Source of the DNA: Photobacterium sp. DA100
Lineage (GTDB): Bacteria; Pseudomonadota; Gammaproteobacteria; Enterobacterales; Vibrionaceae
Length of the DNA stretch: 64,000 nt
Direction of reading: 5' to 3'
NCBI RefSeq assembly: GCF_029223585.1
Contig: NZ_CP119423.1
Span: forward strand, 2,666,001 to 2,730,000
Below, in pieces: positions 47,461-56,757 of the stretch. The notes below the pieces were generated by a model, which saw only the letters and a list, made by a program, of their open reading frames with translations, was not told the DNA's origin and made no database searches. The translations under genes were made by a program, and so were the position numbers. Position 1 is the stretch's first letter. Each line of letters begins with the position of its first letter.

Positions 47461-49131
47461 TTATTCGCCTTTAGCCGCTTTGAAAGCGTCAGCCATTGCG
47501 CTACCGAAAGAAGCATCTTCTTGCTTGTTCAGGTTAGCCATAGCTTCTTGCTCTTCAGCAACGTCTTTAGCGCGTACAGATAGGTTGATTACGCGGTTCT
47601 TACGGTCAACGCCTGTGAATTTAGCTTCAACAGAATCGCCAACAGAAAGAACTAGAGTTGCGTCTTCAACACGGTCAACTGATGCTTCAGAAGCACGTAG
47701 GTAACCTTCAACACCTTCAGCTAGCTCGATAGTTGCGCCTTTCGCGTCAACTGCAGTAACAGTACCAGTAACTAGAGCACCTTTCTTGTTAACTGCAACG
47801 AAGCCGTTGAACGGGTCTTCTTCGATCTGCTTGATACCTAGAGAGATACGCTCGCGCTCTGCGTCAACCGCTAGAACAACTGCAGAGATCTCGTCGCCTT
47901 TCTTGAAGTCGCGAACTGCTTCTTCACCTGCAACATTCCAAGAAATGTCAGATAGGTGAACAAGACCGTCGATGCCGCCTTCAAGACCGATGAAGATACC
48001 GAAGTCAGTGATAGACTTGATCTTACCAGTTACGCGATCGCCCTTAGCTTGCATTTCAGCGAATGACTGCCATGGGTTAGCTTTACACTGCTTAAGACCT
48101 AGGCTGATACGACGACGCTCTTCGTCGATATCAAGAACCATAACTTCAACTTCGTCGCCCACGTTAACAACTTTAGATGGGTGGATGTTCTTGTTAGTCC
48201 AATCCATCTCAGAAACGTGTACAAGACCTTCAACGCCTTCTTCGATTTCAACGAAGCAGCCGTAGTCAGTTAGGTTAGTTACGCGGCCAGAAAGCTTAGT
48301 ACCTTCTGGGTAACGCTTAGCGATTGCTACCCATGGATCTTCGCCTAGCTGCTTAAGACCTAGTGATACGCGAGTACGCTCACGGTCGAACTTAAGAACT
48401 TTAACGTTGATCTCGTCGCCAACATTAACGATTTCAGATGGGTGCTTAACGCGCTTCCAAGCCATGTCAGTGATGTGTAGAAGACCGTCAACACCACCAA
48501 GGTCAACGAACGCACCGTAGTCAGTAAGGTTCTTAACGATACCTTTAACTTCCATGCCTTCCTGTAGAGAAGCAAGAAGTTCATCACGCTCAACGCTGTT
48601 TTCAGATTCGATAACTGCGCGACGAGAAACAACTACGTTGTTACGCTTCTGGTCTAGCTTGATTACTTTGAACTCTAGCTCTTTGTTTTCTAGGTGAGCA
48701 GTGTCACGAACTGGACGTACGTCTACTAGAGAGCCTGGTAGGAACGCACGGATGCCGTTAAGTTCAACTGTGAAGCCGCCTTTAACTTTACCGTTGATGA
48801 TACCAACAACAGTTTCAGCGTCTTCGTAAGCTTTCTCAAGAACGATCCAAGCTTCGTGGCGCTTAGCTTTCTCGCGAGAAAGTTTAGTCTCACCGAAGCC
48901 GTCTTCTACTGCGTCTAGAGCAACGTCAACTTCTGCGCCGATTTCGATTTCGATTTCGCCAGCAGCGTTCTTGAATTCATCAGCAGGGATAGAAGACTCA
49001 GACTTAAGGCCTGCGTCAACTAGTACGTAACCGTTTTCGATAGCTACAACAGTACCTTTAACGATTGCACCTGGACGTGTTTCTAGTTCGTTTAGAGACT
49101 CTTCAAAAAGTAGAGCAAAAGATTCAGTCAT
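47461..49131 (-). CDS. rpsA: 30S ribosomal protein S1
   Basis: RNA-binding ribosomal protein of 556 residues with six S1 (OB-fold) repeats, starting at [26 protein letters not shown] and recurring as, for example, [31 protein letters not shown] and [32 protein letters not shown]. It recruits mRNAs with weak ribosome sites. Its own initiation region has only GAAGA before the ATG, and the 100-base leader can form a CTACC/GGTAG hairpin, which fits the structured, SD-poor leader and autoregulation known in E. coli. Codon use is strongly biased, as expected for a highly expressed gene. Confidence 0.98.
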   Translation of the reverse strand: MTESFALLFEESLNELETRPGAIVKGTVVAIENGYVLVDAGLKSESSIPADEFKNAAGEIEIEIGAEVDVALDAVEDGFGETKLSREKAKRHEAWIVLEKAYEDAETVVGIINGKVKGGFTVELNGIRAFLPGSLVDVRPVRDTAHLENKELEFKVIKLDQKRNNVVVSRRAVIESENSVERDELLASLQEGMEVKGIVKNLTDYGAFVDLGGVDGLLHITDMAWKRVKHPSEIVNVGDEINVKVLKFDRERTRVSLGLKQLGEDPWVAIAKRYPEGTKLSGRVTNLTDYGCFVEIEEGVEGLVHVSEMDWTNKNIHPSKVVNVGDEVEVMVLDIDEERRRISLGLKQCKANPWQSFAEMQAKGDRVTGKIKSITDFGIFIGLEGGIDGLVHLSDISWNVAGEEAVRDFKKGDEISAVVLAVDAERERISLGIKQIEEDPFNGFVAVNKKGALVTGTVTAVDAKGATIELAEGVEGYLRASEASVDRVEDATLVLSVGDSVEAKFTGVDRKNRVINLSVRAKDVAEEQEAMANLNKQEDASFGSAMADAFKAAKGE

Positions 49132-49231
49132 TATTTAATCTTCAATGTGATTAACAACCATGGGTATCCTACCGCATGGGGTTGGTAGTAAAGTCAGTTA
49201 TCTTCCGTGACACCGACGCCATCATGCCGAA

Positions 49232-49915
49232 TTATTCGGCTGATAATTTCGTTTCAATATGGGCCAATGCCAGTTCGATGACTTGATCGATAGACATCTC
49301 TGTAGAGTCTAGCACCAATGCATCAGCCGCGGGACGTAACGGCGCGACCGCACGGTTGCGATCTCGGTAGTCACGTTCCTGAATTTCTTTCAAAAGGTGG
49401 TCAAAGTTAACATCTAACCCTTTCTGTTGCAACTGCTTCATGCGACGATTCGCACGTTCTTCGGCACTGGCATCGAGAAAGATCTTGACTTCTGCCTGAG
49501 GGAACACCACGGTGCCCATGTCACGGCCGTCCGCAACCAGGCCCGGCGCCTCGCTGAATGCACGCTGGCGACGAAGCAGGGCTTCGCGCACGCGCGGCAG
49601 CGCTGCCACCTTGGAGGCTGCCATGCCGGTTTCTTCCTTACGAAGCTCACCCGACACGTCTTCCCCTTCAAGAATCACCTTTACCAACTCACCTTCAGCG
49701 ATAAACTGCACATCCAGGTGAGCCGCCAAAGGTACAAGTGCGTCTTCAGACTCTAGGTCAACTCCGTGGTGCAGCGCCGCCAGGGCCAGCACGCGGTAGA
49801 TAGCGCCAGAGTCCAATAGCTTCCAGCCCAGTTTATCTGCCAACAGCATACATAGCGTGCCTTTGCCGGCACCGCTTGGTCCATCGACAGTGATCACTGG
49901 CGCGTGAGTAGACAT
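49232..49915 (-). CDS. cmk: Cytidylate kinase
   Basis: Phosphorylates CMP and dCMP, 227 residues. The P-loop is [20 protein letters not shown], the CMP-binding insert includes [32 protein letters not shown], and the lid contains [27 protein letters not shown]. It lies 100 bases upstream of rpsA on the same strand; the two are commonly cotranscribed with rpsA also having its own promoter. Confidence 0.96.
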   Translation of the reverse strand: MSTHAPVITVDGPSGAGKGTLCMLLADKLGWKLLDSGAIYRVLALAALHHGVDLESEDALVPLAAHLDVQFIAEGELVKVILEGEDVSGELRKEETGMAASKVAALPRVREALLRRQRAFSEAPGLVADGRDMGTVVFPQAEVKIFLDASAEERANRRMKQLQQKGLDVNFDHLLKEIQERDYRDRNRAVAPLRPAADALVLDSTEMSIDQVIELALAHIETKLSAE

Positions 49916-50080
49916 AGGTAATCTCCAAACTTGTTTAAATCTAAGCAGTCATACGTATCGGCACCCCATGGGCGTGCCGATACGTATTGCCGCTCTCAAA
50001 CGGGGGCATATTATACGAGAAAAAAGTTGTGATACCAATCAGTAATCGGTCTTCAGGCCAAATAGACCTCGAGATAAAAA

Positions 50081-50104
50081 ACAAAACCCGCCAGTTGACG
50101 GGTT
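50081..50104 (-). terminator. Rho-independent terminator of aroA
   Basis: On the minus strand AACCCG ... CGGGTT, followed by TTGTTTTTTAT. Confidence 0.82.
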
Positions 50105-50131
50105 CTGCTTAACTAATGACAACCCAGACAG

Positions 50132-51412
50132 TTAATGACTCAGAATGGCCAGCTTGTCGAAGTAATCCGGGAAGGTCTTGGAGGTACACTTAGGATCGTT
50201 GATCGTCACCGGCGTGTCGCTCAGTGCCACCAGCGAGAAGCACATCGCCATGCGGTGGTCATCATAGGTGTCAATGGCTGCATGGGTAAGCTGTGCCGGC
50301 GGGGTAATCGTGATGTAGTCTTCGCCTTCTTCTACCTCGGCACCGACCTTGCGTAGCTCAGTTGCCATCGCCGCCAAACGGTCGGTTTCCTTCACCCGCC
50401 AGTTGTAGACATTGCGGATAGACGTGGTGCCTTCGGCAAACAAGGCGGCGGTGGCGATCGTCATCGCGGCATCGGGAATATGGTTAAAGTCCATATCGAC
50501 CGCCTTGAGCACGCCACGGCGGGCAATCACGTAGTCGTCGCCCCACTCGATTTCTGCCCCCATCGCGGCCAGAGCATCGGCAAACTGCACATCCCCCTGG
50601 ATACTCTTCTTGCCGATACCGGTCACTTTCACTTCGCCGCCCTTGATCGCGGCGGCAGCCAGGAAGTAAGACGCCGACGAGGCATCGCCCTCGACCAAGA
50701 AGTCACCCGGAGCCTGATAGGCCTGGCCCCCTTTAACCACAAATTCCTGGTAGTCGCGGTTTTCCACCTCGACACCGAACTGGGCCATGATATGCAGGGT
50801 GATATCAATATACGGTTTCGAAACCAGTTCGCCTTTAATGCGGATCACCGTATCGGCCGAGGCCAGCGGCGCCGACATCAGAAACGCGGTCAGGAACTGG
50901 CTCGAGATAGAACCGTCGATTTCCACCTCGCCGCCTTTCAGGCCCGTACCTTTGATTTTAAGCGGCGGGTAGTTGTCATTTTCCAAATAGGTAATATCCG
51001 CCCCAGCAGTACGCAGGGCATCAACCAGGTGACCGATAGGACGCTCTTTCATGCGTGGCTCACCCGTGAGAACGAACTCGCCCTCCCCCAGGCACAGTGC
51101 CGCCGCCAGCGGGCGCATGGCTGTACCGGCGTTACCCAAGAAGAGTTCCATTGCTTCGGTTGGCTGGAATGCGCCACCAAGGCCTGTTACTTCACACACG
51201 GTCTTGTCGTCAGACAATTGATAGCTCACTCCCAGCTTGGTCAGGGCTGTTAGCATGTGACGGATATCATCACTATCAAGGAGGTTAGTCAGTCGGGTCG
51301 TACCGCTTGCTAACGCCGCCAATAGCAGAGCTCGGTTCGAGACGCTTTTGGAACCTGGCAGATTCACGGTGCCATTAATCTTACTGATCGGCTGTAACGT
51401 TAAACTTTCCAT
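50132..51412 (-). CDS. aroA: 3-phosphoshikimate 1-carboxyvinyltransferase (EPSP synthase)
   Basis: Shikimate-pathway enzyme joining phosphoenolpyruvate to shikimate 3-phosphate, 426 residues. It begins [37 protein letters not shown], with the PEP-site motif [19 protein letters not shown] (class I, with the Gly of NAGTA intact), [18 protein letters not shown] and [13 protein letters not shown] [17 protein letters not shown]. The start at 51412 follows the E. coli protein. An ATG 4 codons earlier (51424) has AGGA close by and could be the real start. The serC gene, often upstream of aroA, lies 4 kb away here. Confidence 0.96.
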   Translation of the reverse strand: MESLTLQPISKINGTVNLPGSKSVSNRALLLAALASGTTRLTNLLDSDDIRHMLTALTKLGVSYQLSDDKTVCEVTGLGGAFQPTEAMELFLGNAGTAMRPLAAALCLGEGEFVLTGEPRMKERPIGHLVDALRTAGADITYLENDNYPPLKIKGTGLKGGEVEIDGSISSQFLTAFLMSAPLASADTVIRIKGELVSKPYIDITLHIMAQFGVEVENRDYQEFVVKGGQAYQAPGDFLVEGDASSASYFLAAAAIKGGEVKVTGIGKKSIQGDVQFADALAAMGAEIEWGDDYVIARRGVLKAVDMDFNHIPDAAMTIATAALFAEGTTSIRNVYNWRVKETDRLAAMATELRKVGAEVEEGEDYITITPPAQLTHAAIDTYDDHRMAMCFSLVALSDTPVTINDPKCTSKTFPDYFDKLAILSH

Positions 51413-51520
51413 CTGTTTTTTCATTAATCCTGTTTGGTCGCAGTCATTGCAGAGTAACGAATAATGCCTCCGTTCGCTAGTACTGAATGCGTCAGCCATT
51501 TTCCCCCGGACCGTAACGAC

Positions 51521-51542
51521 AAAAAAGCGCCCGCAGGCGCTT
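51521..51542 (-). terminator. Rho-independent terminator of the DUF5666 gene
   Basis: On the minus strand AAGCGCC, loop TGCG, GGCGCTT, then TTTT. Confidence 0.87.
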
Positions 51543-51575
51543 CAATAACCGATATCGTTTCTACTCAGCTTGGCT

Positions 51576-52844
51576 CTAGTCGTCGCAGCGCGATAGCGTT
51601 GTACCGTTGAAGTCACAGTCGAGATCGACCCAGCGGCCCTCATATTTCGCCAGGGAGTTATCCGTTGCCGCATAGCCCCAGATCGTCCCGCCCTTGACCG
51701 GCCCCTCAAGCTCGATTTCATCGTCAAAACGGTCTTCGCGTTCAATTTCGATCGCCACGTAGCGGCCCACACCGCTGCCGTCTTCAAGGTAGCGCCCTTC
51801 AACTTCGACCCAACTGGTATCCAGATTGTCGTGGTTCAGGCCATCGTCGAACTCGGTCTGGCCATTGATTTCGATTTCAATGCCATTGATGGTGAAGACA
51901 CCCGCTCGGTATCTCGCTTCGCCAACCGCCTGGAACTCCTTGCCCGAGACGCTATTGCCATCGTCTTCAAATTCAATCTCAGTCGCGACCAGGCGCCCTG
52001 AACGATAGGCCATTTCCACCTCGACCCAGCGCCCCGATGCCAGATCCTCGCGGCGGCCGTCGTCAAACTCGGTGCGATCGTTGACTTCGATACGCAGGCG
52101 GCCGTTGAGCTCAATTTGGGTCAGGTTGTTATTGACCCAGGAGATGACCCCTTCGATTTCGGTATCGTCGTAATCGAGATCATCTTCCACATCGACCTCG
52201 CTAGCCACCAGCGTCGTGCCATGCATATCACCGTAGACTTCGACCCATGCCCCGTTGGCCAGCTCATCGTCGTCATCCACTTTTGCCTGGCTGTAGTCCA
52301 CGGTCACCGTGCCGATCTTGAAGGTATAGGCTGCGCTGTCGAGCTGGGAAACCGGCCCCTCGATCTCGACAAAACCAAGATCGGGGACTTTCTGCACCGC
52401 AACCACTTCCACCGAGCCGTCAGCCAGCGGGTAAGTTGTCACCATCACCCAGTCGCCGACATTGATCCCCGCCAGACCCGCAAAAGTCATCGTGATACCG
52501 TTGACCGTAAACTGTTCGCCGTTGATGGCGGTGACAACGCCTGTCAGGGAAGGATCGAGCTTCATCGTTTCAATCAGGTTATCGTCAGCATCGATCTGCA
52601 CTCGCATGCCGTTGACCAGTTCACCAAACGGCAAGGTCACGCCATCACGATAGATGACCGGGGCACCTTCACTGCGCAGCGCATACCCGTTTACGCTCAG
52701 GGTCTTGTTGCTGTGCGAGATATCGGCAACCTGTCCGTCAAGGCGACCGGTTTTGACCTCCGCCGACGAGCCACCCGAACCGGAACTTCCGCCGCAACCG
52801 GCCAACACTATTGCGACCAGAGAAGCTAGTGCCATTTTTTTCAT
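51576..52844 (-). CDS. DUF5666 repeat lipoprotein
   Basis: A 422-residue predicted lipoprotein: the signal ends in VLAGC with Cys17, followed by a Gly/Ser-rich tether (GGSSGSGGSS). The rest is made of about five related beta-rich units of 60-80 residues of the DUF5666 type, each with a pattern such as VEIEGPVSQLDSAAYTFKIGTVTVDYSQAKV and GAWVEVYGDMHGTTLVASEVDVEDD. It is very acidic (DDDDELANG, EDDLDYDDTEIEG). DUF5666 has no known activity. It is divergent from a two-component pair across 107 bases that contain direct repeats, so it may be a target of that system. AGGT lies 5 bases before the ATG. Confidence 0.82.
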   Translation of the reverse strand: MKKMALASLVAIVLAGCGGSSGSGGSSAEVKTGRLDGQVADISHSNKTLSVNGYALRSEGAPVIYRDGVTLPFGELVNGMRVQIDADDNLIETMKLDPSLTGVVTAINGEQFTVNGITMTFAGLAGINVGDWVMVTTYPLADGSVEVVAVQKVPDLGFVEIEGPVSQLDSAAYTFKIGTVTVDYSQAKVDDDDELANGAWVEVYGDMHGTTLVASEVDVEDDLDYDDTEIEGVISWVNNNLTQIELNGRLRIEVNDRTEFDDGRREDLASGRWVEVEMAYRSGRLVATEIEFEDDGNSVSGKEFQAVGEARYRAGVFTINGIEIEINGQTEFDDGLNHDNLDTSWVEVEGRYLEDGSGVGRYVAIEIEREDRFDDEIELEGPVKGGTIWGYAATDNSLAKYEGRWVDLDCDFNGTTLSRCDD

Positions 52845-52903
52845 ACTTTACCTATGATTAATTGCGCATAATTACTAACTGGCGGTATGTTATTACGCTG
52901 CCT

Positions 52904-52920
52904 GTGAAGCAAGCGTGAAG
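52904..52920 (+). promoter_or_regulatory. Direct repeat, candidate response-regulator operator
   Basis: Two GTGAAG hexamers lie 11 bases apart (52904 and 52915), the one-turn tandem spacing used by OmpR/PhoB-family dimers. They sit in the divergent promoter region between the DUF5666 gene and the regulator gene. Confidence 0.42.
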
Positions 52921-52951
52921 AAATGTCTGACGAGGATAAATAAACTGGCTT

Positions 52952-53620
52952 ATGAAAGTGCTGATTGTCGAAGATAACCACCATGTCGCCGAAACACTGG
53001 CTGATTATCTCGAGCTAGAAGGCCATACCATTGACTGCGCATACCATGGCCTTGGCGCAATCCAACTGGTTAAGGACAACCATTACGATGTCATCATCAT
53101 GGATATCATGATGCCCAAAATCGACGGTATTTCAGCCGTTAAGAAAATACGCCAAGAAGTGCTGTGTGACATCCCGATCCTGTTTTTGACCGCCAAGGAC
53201 AGCCTGGAGGACAAAATTGCCGCCTTCCAGGCCGGCGGCGATGATTACCTCGTCAAGCCCTTTGCCATGGAAGAGCTGTGCCTTCGGCTGCAAGCGCTGG
53301 CCAGCCGGGGGGCACGCAAAGATGTTGGCTTGCTGCACTTTGCCGACATTACCATCAACCAGTCCACTGGCGAGGTGCTCCGGGCCGGCAAGCCGATCAA
53401 GCTCAGCCGTATCCAACTGAAAATCCTATCGCTGCTGGTGAAAAAGGCCCCCGCTATAGTATCCCGCCAGGAAGTCATAGACAGCGTGTGGGGAGACGAT
53501 GCGCCGGGTAGCGATGCCCTGCGCAGCCATGTCTATGGCCTGAGAAATGCTATCGACAAAGACTTCGTAGAACCACGACTAGAGACGATTCATGGCCAAG
53601 GATACCGACTCAAAGCCTAA
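52952..53620 (+). CDS. OmpR/PhoB family response regulator
   Basis: A 222-residue two-component regulator. The receiver domain (1-115) has acidic residues Glu7 and Asp8, phospho-acceptor Asp51 (VIIMDIMMPKIDG), Thr in FLTAKD and Lys in YLVKPF. The C-terminal winged helix (about 128-220) ends RSHVYGLRNAIDKDFVEPRLETIHGQGYRL. It overlaps the kinase gene by 29 bases. Targets are unknown; the direct repeats upstream suggest autoregulation and control of the divergent lipoprotein gene. QseB/CarR-type regulators are the nearest in style, but I cannot name it. Confidence 0.9.
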   Translation: MKVLIVEDNHHVAETLADYLELEGHTIDCAYHGLGAIQLVKDNHYDVIIMDIMMPKIDGISAVKKIRQEVLCDIPILFLTAKDSLEDKIAAFQAGGDDYLVKPFAMEELCLRLQALASRGARKDVGLLHFADITINQSTGEVLRAGKPIKLSRIQLKILSLLVKKAPAIVSRQEVIDSVWGDDAPGSDALRSHVYGLRNAIDKDFVEPRLETIHGQGYRLKA

Positions 53621-54881
53621 AGCCTACCCCAGCATTTACCGCAAGATCCGCTGGAGCTTCGGCATTCCCACGCTGATTATGTTTACCTTGTTCTGGTCGG
53701 TGATCTATTTGGCCGAGAATGAGCTTGAGATCATCAGCCTCCACCACTGGCTCGATACCGAGGCAAGCCGCTACAGCCGCGACTACCAGCGCTTTGGGGA
53801 CCAGGCCCAGCTCCCCAATGAGCATGAGTTCTACAGCTACTGGAGCAAAGAAACCCCACCGGCTTGGCTTGATAGCTACCAGGAGCCCGGCTTTTATGAG
53901 CACCTATTGGGTAAGGAGGACAAGCACTTCCTCGTCACCGAGCACCCATCCGGTGATGGCCTGTTCTACATCGTGTTCCAGGATGATGCCGACGACTACC
54001 TCGACGAATACGAAGCCCGCCTGCACTTCATGACATTCAGCTTGGGCGGGGCCGTCTCCCTCGCGGTACTGATCTACAGCTGGTATTTCGTAAAGAGTGT
54101 CTCTCGCCCGCTCGAAACCATCGAGCACAAAATCCGCAATATGCCGCCTGACCAGCCGGACTTTTTGGTCGAGACCGACTACAAAGAAACCCGGGAGATC
54201 GAGCAGGCACTGCATGAGAGCAAGACAAACATTGCCCGCTATTTTCAGCGCGAGCACGAGTTCAGCCGCTTCGCCTCGCATGAACTGCGAACCCCGATTA
54301 TGGTGATCCAGGGTTCGGCGGAGCTGTTGGGCAAAGTGCCTAACCAGCCGCCAGTGGCCATCAAAGCCATCAACCGTCTGCAGCAAGCCAGCGAAGAGAT
54401 GCGCGAGTTAACCGAAGCCTTCTTGCTGCTGGGTAAAGAAAGCATTGACCGCCACCATTTCGGGACCTACCCGCTGGAAGATAACCTCCGCCGGCAACTC
54501 GATGCCATGGCCCCCATTTTCGCCAAACAGGACGCCAGTTACGTCTTGGAGACGCACTCGGCGAGTACGATCTCCGCACCGGAGAGCTTTATCAATATTG
54601 TCATCAACAACCTGATCAAAAATGCGTTCAATTACAGTGTCGGCGATATCCAGATCCGGCTGGTCGAGAATCAGCTGACTATCACCAATTATCACGATGG
54701 CCATGCTACGTTTAATGCAGGATACGGTTGTGGGCTGGTGATCGTTGAGCGAATTTGCGAACGTATGGGATGGGAGTTTACCCCCGTCGACGACAGCGCG
54801 AAATTCACCACCACATTGGTCTTCACTTCCCCACCTCAGGCAAGGAGCGAGGAACATGGTAAACATTTTGGCGCGGTGTAA
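53592..54881 (+). CDS. Sensor histidine kinase, partner of the adjacent regulator
   Basis: A 429-residue inner-membrane kinase. Membrane segments at about 22-42 and 145-167 enclose a periplasmic sensor of about 100 residues rich in Asp, Glu, Tyr and Trp (SLHHWLDTEASRYSRDYQRFGDQ; QDDADDYLDEYEARLHF). The phospho-acceptor is His230 in FSRFASHELRTPI. The ATP domain has the N box (NNLIKNAFNYS) and a G2 box (GYGCGLVIVERICERMGW), while the G1 box is degenerate (TNYHDG where DxGxG is expected). The acidic sensor could bind cations or cationic peptides; that is inference. The gene starts inside the regulator gene and runs into the lipocalin gene. Confidence 0.88.
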   Translation: MAKDTDSKPKAYPSIYRKIRWSFGIPTLIMFTLFWSVIYLAENELEIISLHHWLDTEASRYSRDYQRFGDQAQLPNEHEFYSYWSKETPPAWLDSYQEPGFYEHLLGKEDKHFLVTEHPSGDGLFYIVFQDDADDYLDEYEARLHFMTFSLGGAVSLAVLIYSWYFVKSVSRPLETIEHKIRNMPPDQPDFLVETDYKETREIEQALHESKTNIARYFQREHEFSRFASHELRTPIMVIQGSAELLGKVPNQPPVAIKAINRLQQASEEMRELTEAFLLLGKESIDRHHFGTYPLEDNLRRQLDAMAPIFAKQDASYVLETHSASTISAPESFINIVINNLIKNAFNYSVGDIQIRLVENQLTITNYHDGHATFNAGYGCGLVIVERICERMGWEFTPVDDSAKFTTTLVFTSPPQARSEEHGKHFGAV

Positions 54882-55404
54882 TTTATCCAGGCTAACTTTA
54901 GCAGGGCTATGGGTGCTACTGTCGGGCTGTACCGGGATGCCGCCGTCGATCGAGCCCGTGTCACCGTTTGACGTACAGCGCTACCTCGGTACCTGGTACG
55001 AAATCGCCCGGCTCGACCATAGCTTCGAGCGTGGCCTCAGTAATGTCAGTGCCGTCTATAGCCGCAATGATGACGGCTCGATAACGGTACTCAACCGCGG
55101 GTTTGATACCGAAGAGCAGCAGTGGCAGCAAGCCGATGGCCGGGCGGTGTTTGTCGATGACGATAGCCAGGGCCACCTCAAGGTCTCTTTCTTCGGCCCC
55201 TTCTACAGCAGTTATGTGGTGTTCTTTCTCGAGCCGGACTACTCCGTTGCCCTCGTCAGCGGCTACAGCACCGATTACCTCTGGTTGCTAGCCAGAGAGC
55301 CCGAGCTGGACGCGCCCCAAATCTCCCGCTATGTGGCCATTGCCCAAGAGGCGGGGTTCGACACCGATAAGCTGATTTACCCGGAACAATCCCGCCAGCG
55401 GTGA
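54856..55404 (+). CDS. blc: Outer-membrane lipocalin (Blc-like)
   Basis: A bacterial lipocalin of 182 residues, with lipobox LLSGC (Cys22) for outer-membrane anchoring. The lipocalin signature is FDVQRYLGTWYEIARLDHSFERGLSNVSAVY, with later VSFFGPFYSSYVVFFLEPDYSVALVSG and a C-terminal YLWLLAREPEL motif, all as in E. coli Blc. Blc binds lysophospholipids and is induced by envelope stress. The ATG lies 26 bases inside the end of the kinase gene with a GAGGAAC ribosome site, so it is coexpressed with the two-component genes. An open frame back to 54745 lies within the kinase gene and was not used. Confidence 0.92.
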   Translation: MVNILARCNLSRLTLAGLWVLLSGCTGMPPSIEPVSPFDVQRYLGTWYEIARLDHSFERGLSNVSAVYSRNDDGSITVLNRGFDTEEQQWQQADGRAVFVDDDSQGHLKVSFFGPFYSSYVVFFLEPDYSVALVSGYSTDYLWLLAREPELDAPQISRYVAIAQEAGFDTDKLIYPEQSRQR

Positions 55405-55429
55405 CGGCAACAAGAACACGGCAAAGACA

Positions 55430-55460
55430 AAAAAAGCCGCTGTTGTGAAGCGGCTTTTTT
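55430..55460. terminator. Bidirectional terminator between blc and serC
   Basis: AAAAAAGCCGCT/AGCGGCTTTTTT stem with a 7-base loop between convergent genes. Confidence 0.92.
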
Positions 55461-55491
55461 GTCTTGAGCAATAGCAGGTTACATGGCGGTG

Positions 55492-56574
55492 TTAGGCATT
55501 TTCCTGCTCGAAGTGCTTCATGAACTCGACCAGCGCCTGCACACCTTCAATCGGCATGGCGTTGTAAATCGAGGCACGCATACCGCCGACTGCGCGGTGG
55601 CCCTTCAGCGCTTTCAAACCGGCGGCATCCGCTTGCTCGAGGAACAAGGCATCCAGTGCTGGATTCTTGAGCTGGAACGGTACATTCATCAATGAGCGAT
55701 TGTCCGGATGGACATCGTTGCGGTAGAAGTCCGACTGGTCGATGTAGTCATACAGTACATCGGCCTTGGCGATATTGCGCTGCGCCATGGCTTCCACACC
55801 ACCGAGCTCCTTGAGCCACTTGAACACCTCGCCAGCCAGGTACCAAGCAAAGGTCGGCGGGGTATTGAACATCGACTCTTTGTCGACCTGCACGCTGTAA
55901 TCCAAAATGCTCGGCAGGATAGATTTCGCCTTACCGAGCAAGTCATCACGCACAATCACGATGGTCAGGCCGGCAGGACCGATGTTTTTCTGCGCCCCGG
56001 CATAAATGACACCGTACTTCGACACATCGATAGGGCGAGACAGGATGGTCGACGACATATCCGCCACAATCGGCTTGTCCGTTACCGGCAGATCGCGGAT
56101 TTCTATACCATCAATGGTTTCATTCGGGCAGAAATGGACAAAGGCAGCATCGCCAGACAGTGGCCACTCGGCCGCCGGAAGGATCGCTTTCTTGCCGTCG
56201 CGCTCGCAGGTGATATCGACAATGTTCGGCTGGCAGTATTTCGCCGCTTCCTCGGCGGCGCTGTGCGCCCAGTAGCCTCCATCCATATAGTCGGCGCTAT
56301 CTGCCTCACCCAACAAATTCATCGGTACCGCCGCAAACTGGGCACGAGCACCACCATGGCAGAACAAGACATGGTAGTTGTCAGGGATGGACAGCAGGTC
56401 GCGTAGGTCTTGCTCGGACTGTTTGGCCACGGCAATGAACTCCTTGCCGCGGTGGCTGATTTCCATCACCGAGGTACCGAGATCATTCCAATTAACGAGT
56501 TCTTGTTGGGCCTTTTTCAATACGTCTGCCGGGATCATCGCTGGGCCGGCGCAAAAGTTATAAACGTTGTCCAT
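55492..56574 (-). CDS. serC: Phosphoserine aminotransferase
   Basis: PLP enzyme of serine and pyridoxine synthesis, 360 residues. It begins [26 protein letters not shown]; the PLP-binding lysine is in [19 protein letters not shown]; the substrate loops [13 protein letters not shown] and [16 protein letters not shown] are present. The start at 56574 is the family start; an open frame of 15 more codons was rejected. It ends 31 bases from a terminator shared with blc. gyrA lies upstream on the same strand with its own terminator. Confidence 0.96.
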   Translation of the reverse strand: MDNVYNFCAGPAMIPADVLKKAQQELVNWNDLGTSVMEISHRGKEFIAVAKQSEQDLRDLLSIPDNYHVLFCHGGARAQFAAVPMNLLGEADSADYMDGGYWAHSAAEEAAKYCQPNIVDITCERDGKKAILPAAEWPLSGDAAFVHFCPNETIDGIEIRDLPVTDKPIVADMSSTILSRPIDVSKYGVIYAGAQKNIGPAGLTIVIVRDDLLGKAKSILPSILDYSVQVDKESMFNTPPTFAWYLAGEVFKWLKELGGVEAMAQRNIAKADVLYDYIDQSDFYRNDVHPDNRSLMNVPFQLKNPALDALFLEQADAAGLKALKGHRAVGGMRASIYNAMPIEGVQALVEFMKHFEQENA

Positions 56575-56705
56575 GGTGTAAGACTTGCTCCTGCTGGAAA
56601 AACATAAGGTTGTGGTCAAAGTTGTGACTTAGGTCTGTTTTACACCTTTATAACGGTGCTGAAAAGAGGCAAAGAGAAAATACTCTTGCTGATATTCGCA
56701 GGCAT

Positions 56706-56735
56706 AAAAAAACGCAGCCTTAAGGCTGCGCTTTT
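56706..56735 (-). terminator. Rho-independent terminator of gyrA
   Basis: On the minus strand CGCAGCCT/AGGCTGCG stem followed by seven T. Confidence 0.92.
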
Positions 56736-56757
56736 ATCAGATTAACTAACTACTTAG

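Noticed and set aside
49132..49231. Small gene between cmk and rpsA
   Set aside because: No ORF with a ribosome site; the region fits the rpsA promoter and structured leader.
52116..52829. 237-codon plus-strand ORF opposite the DUF5666 gene
   Set aside because: It lies wholly within a gene with signal peptide and repeats on the other strand, and is His-rich as expected of an antisense frame.
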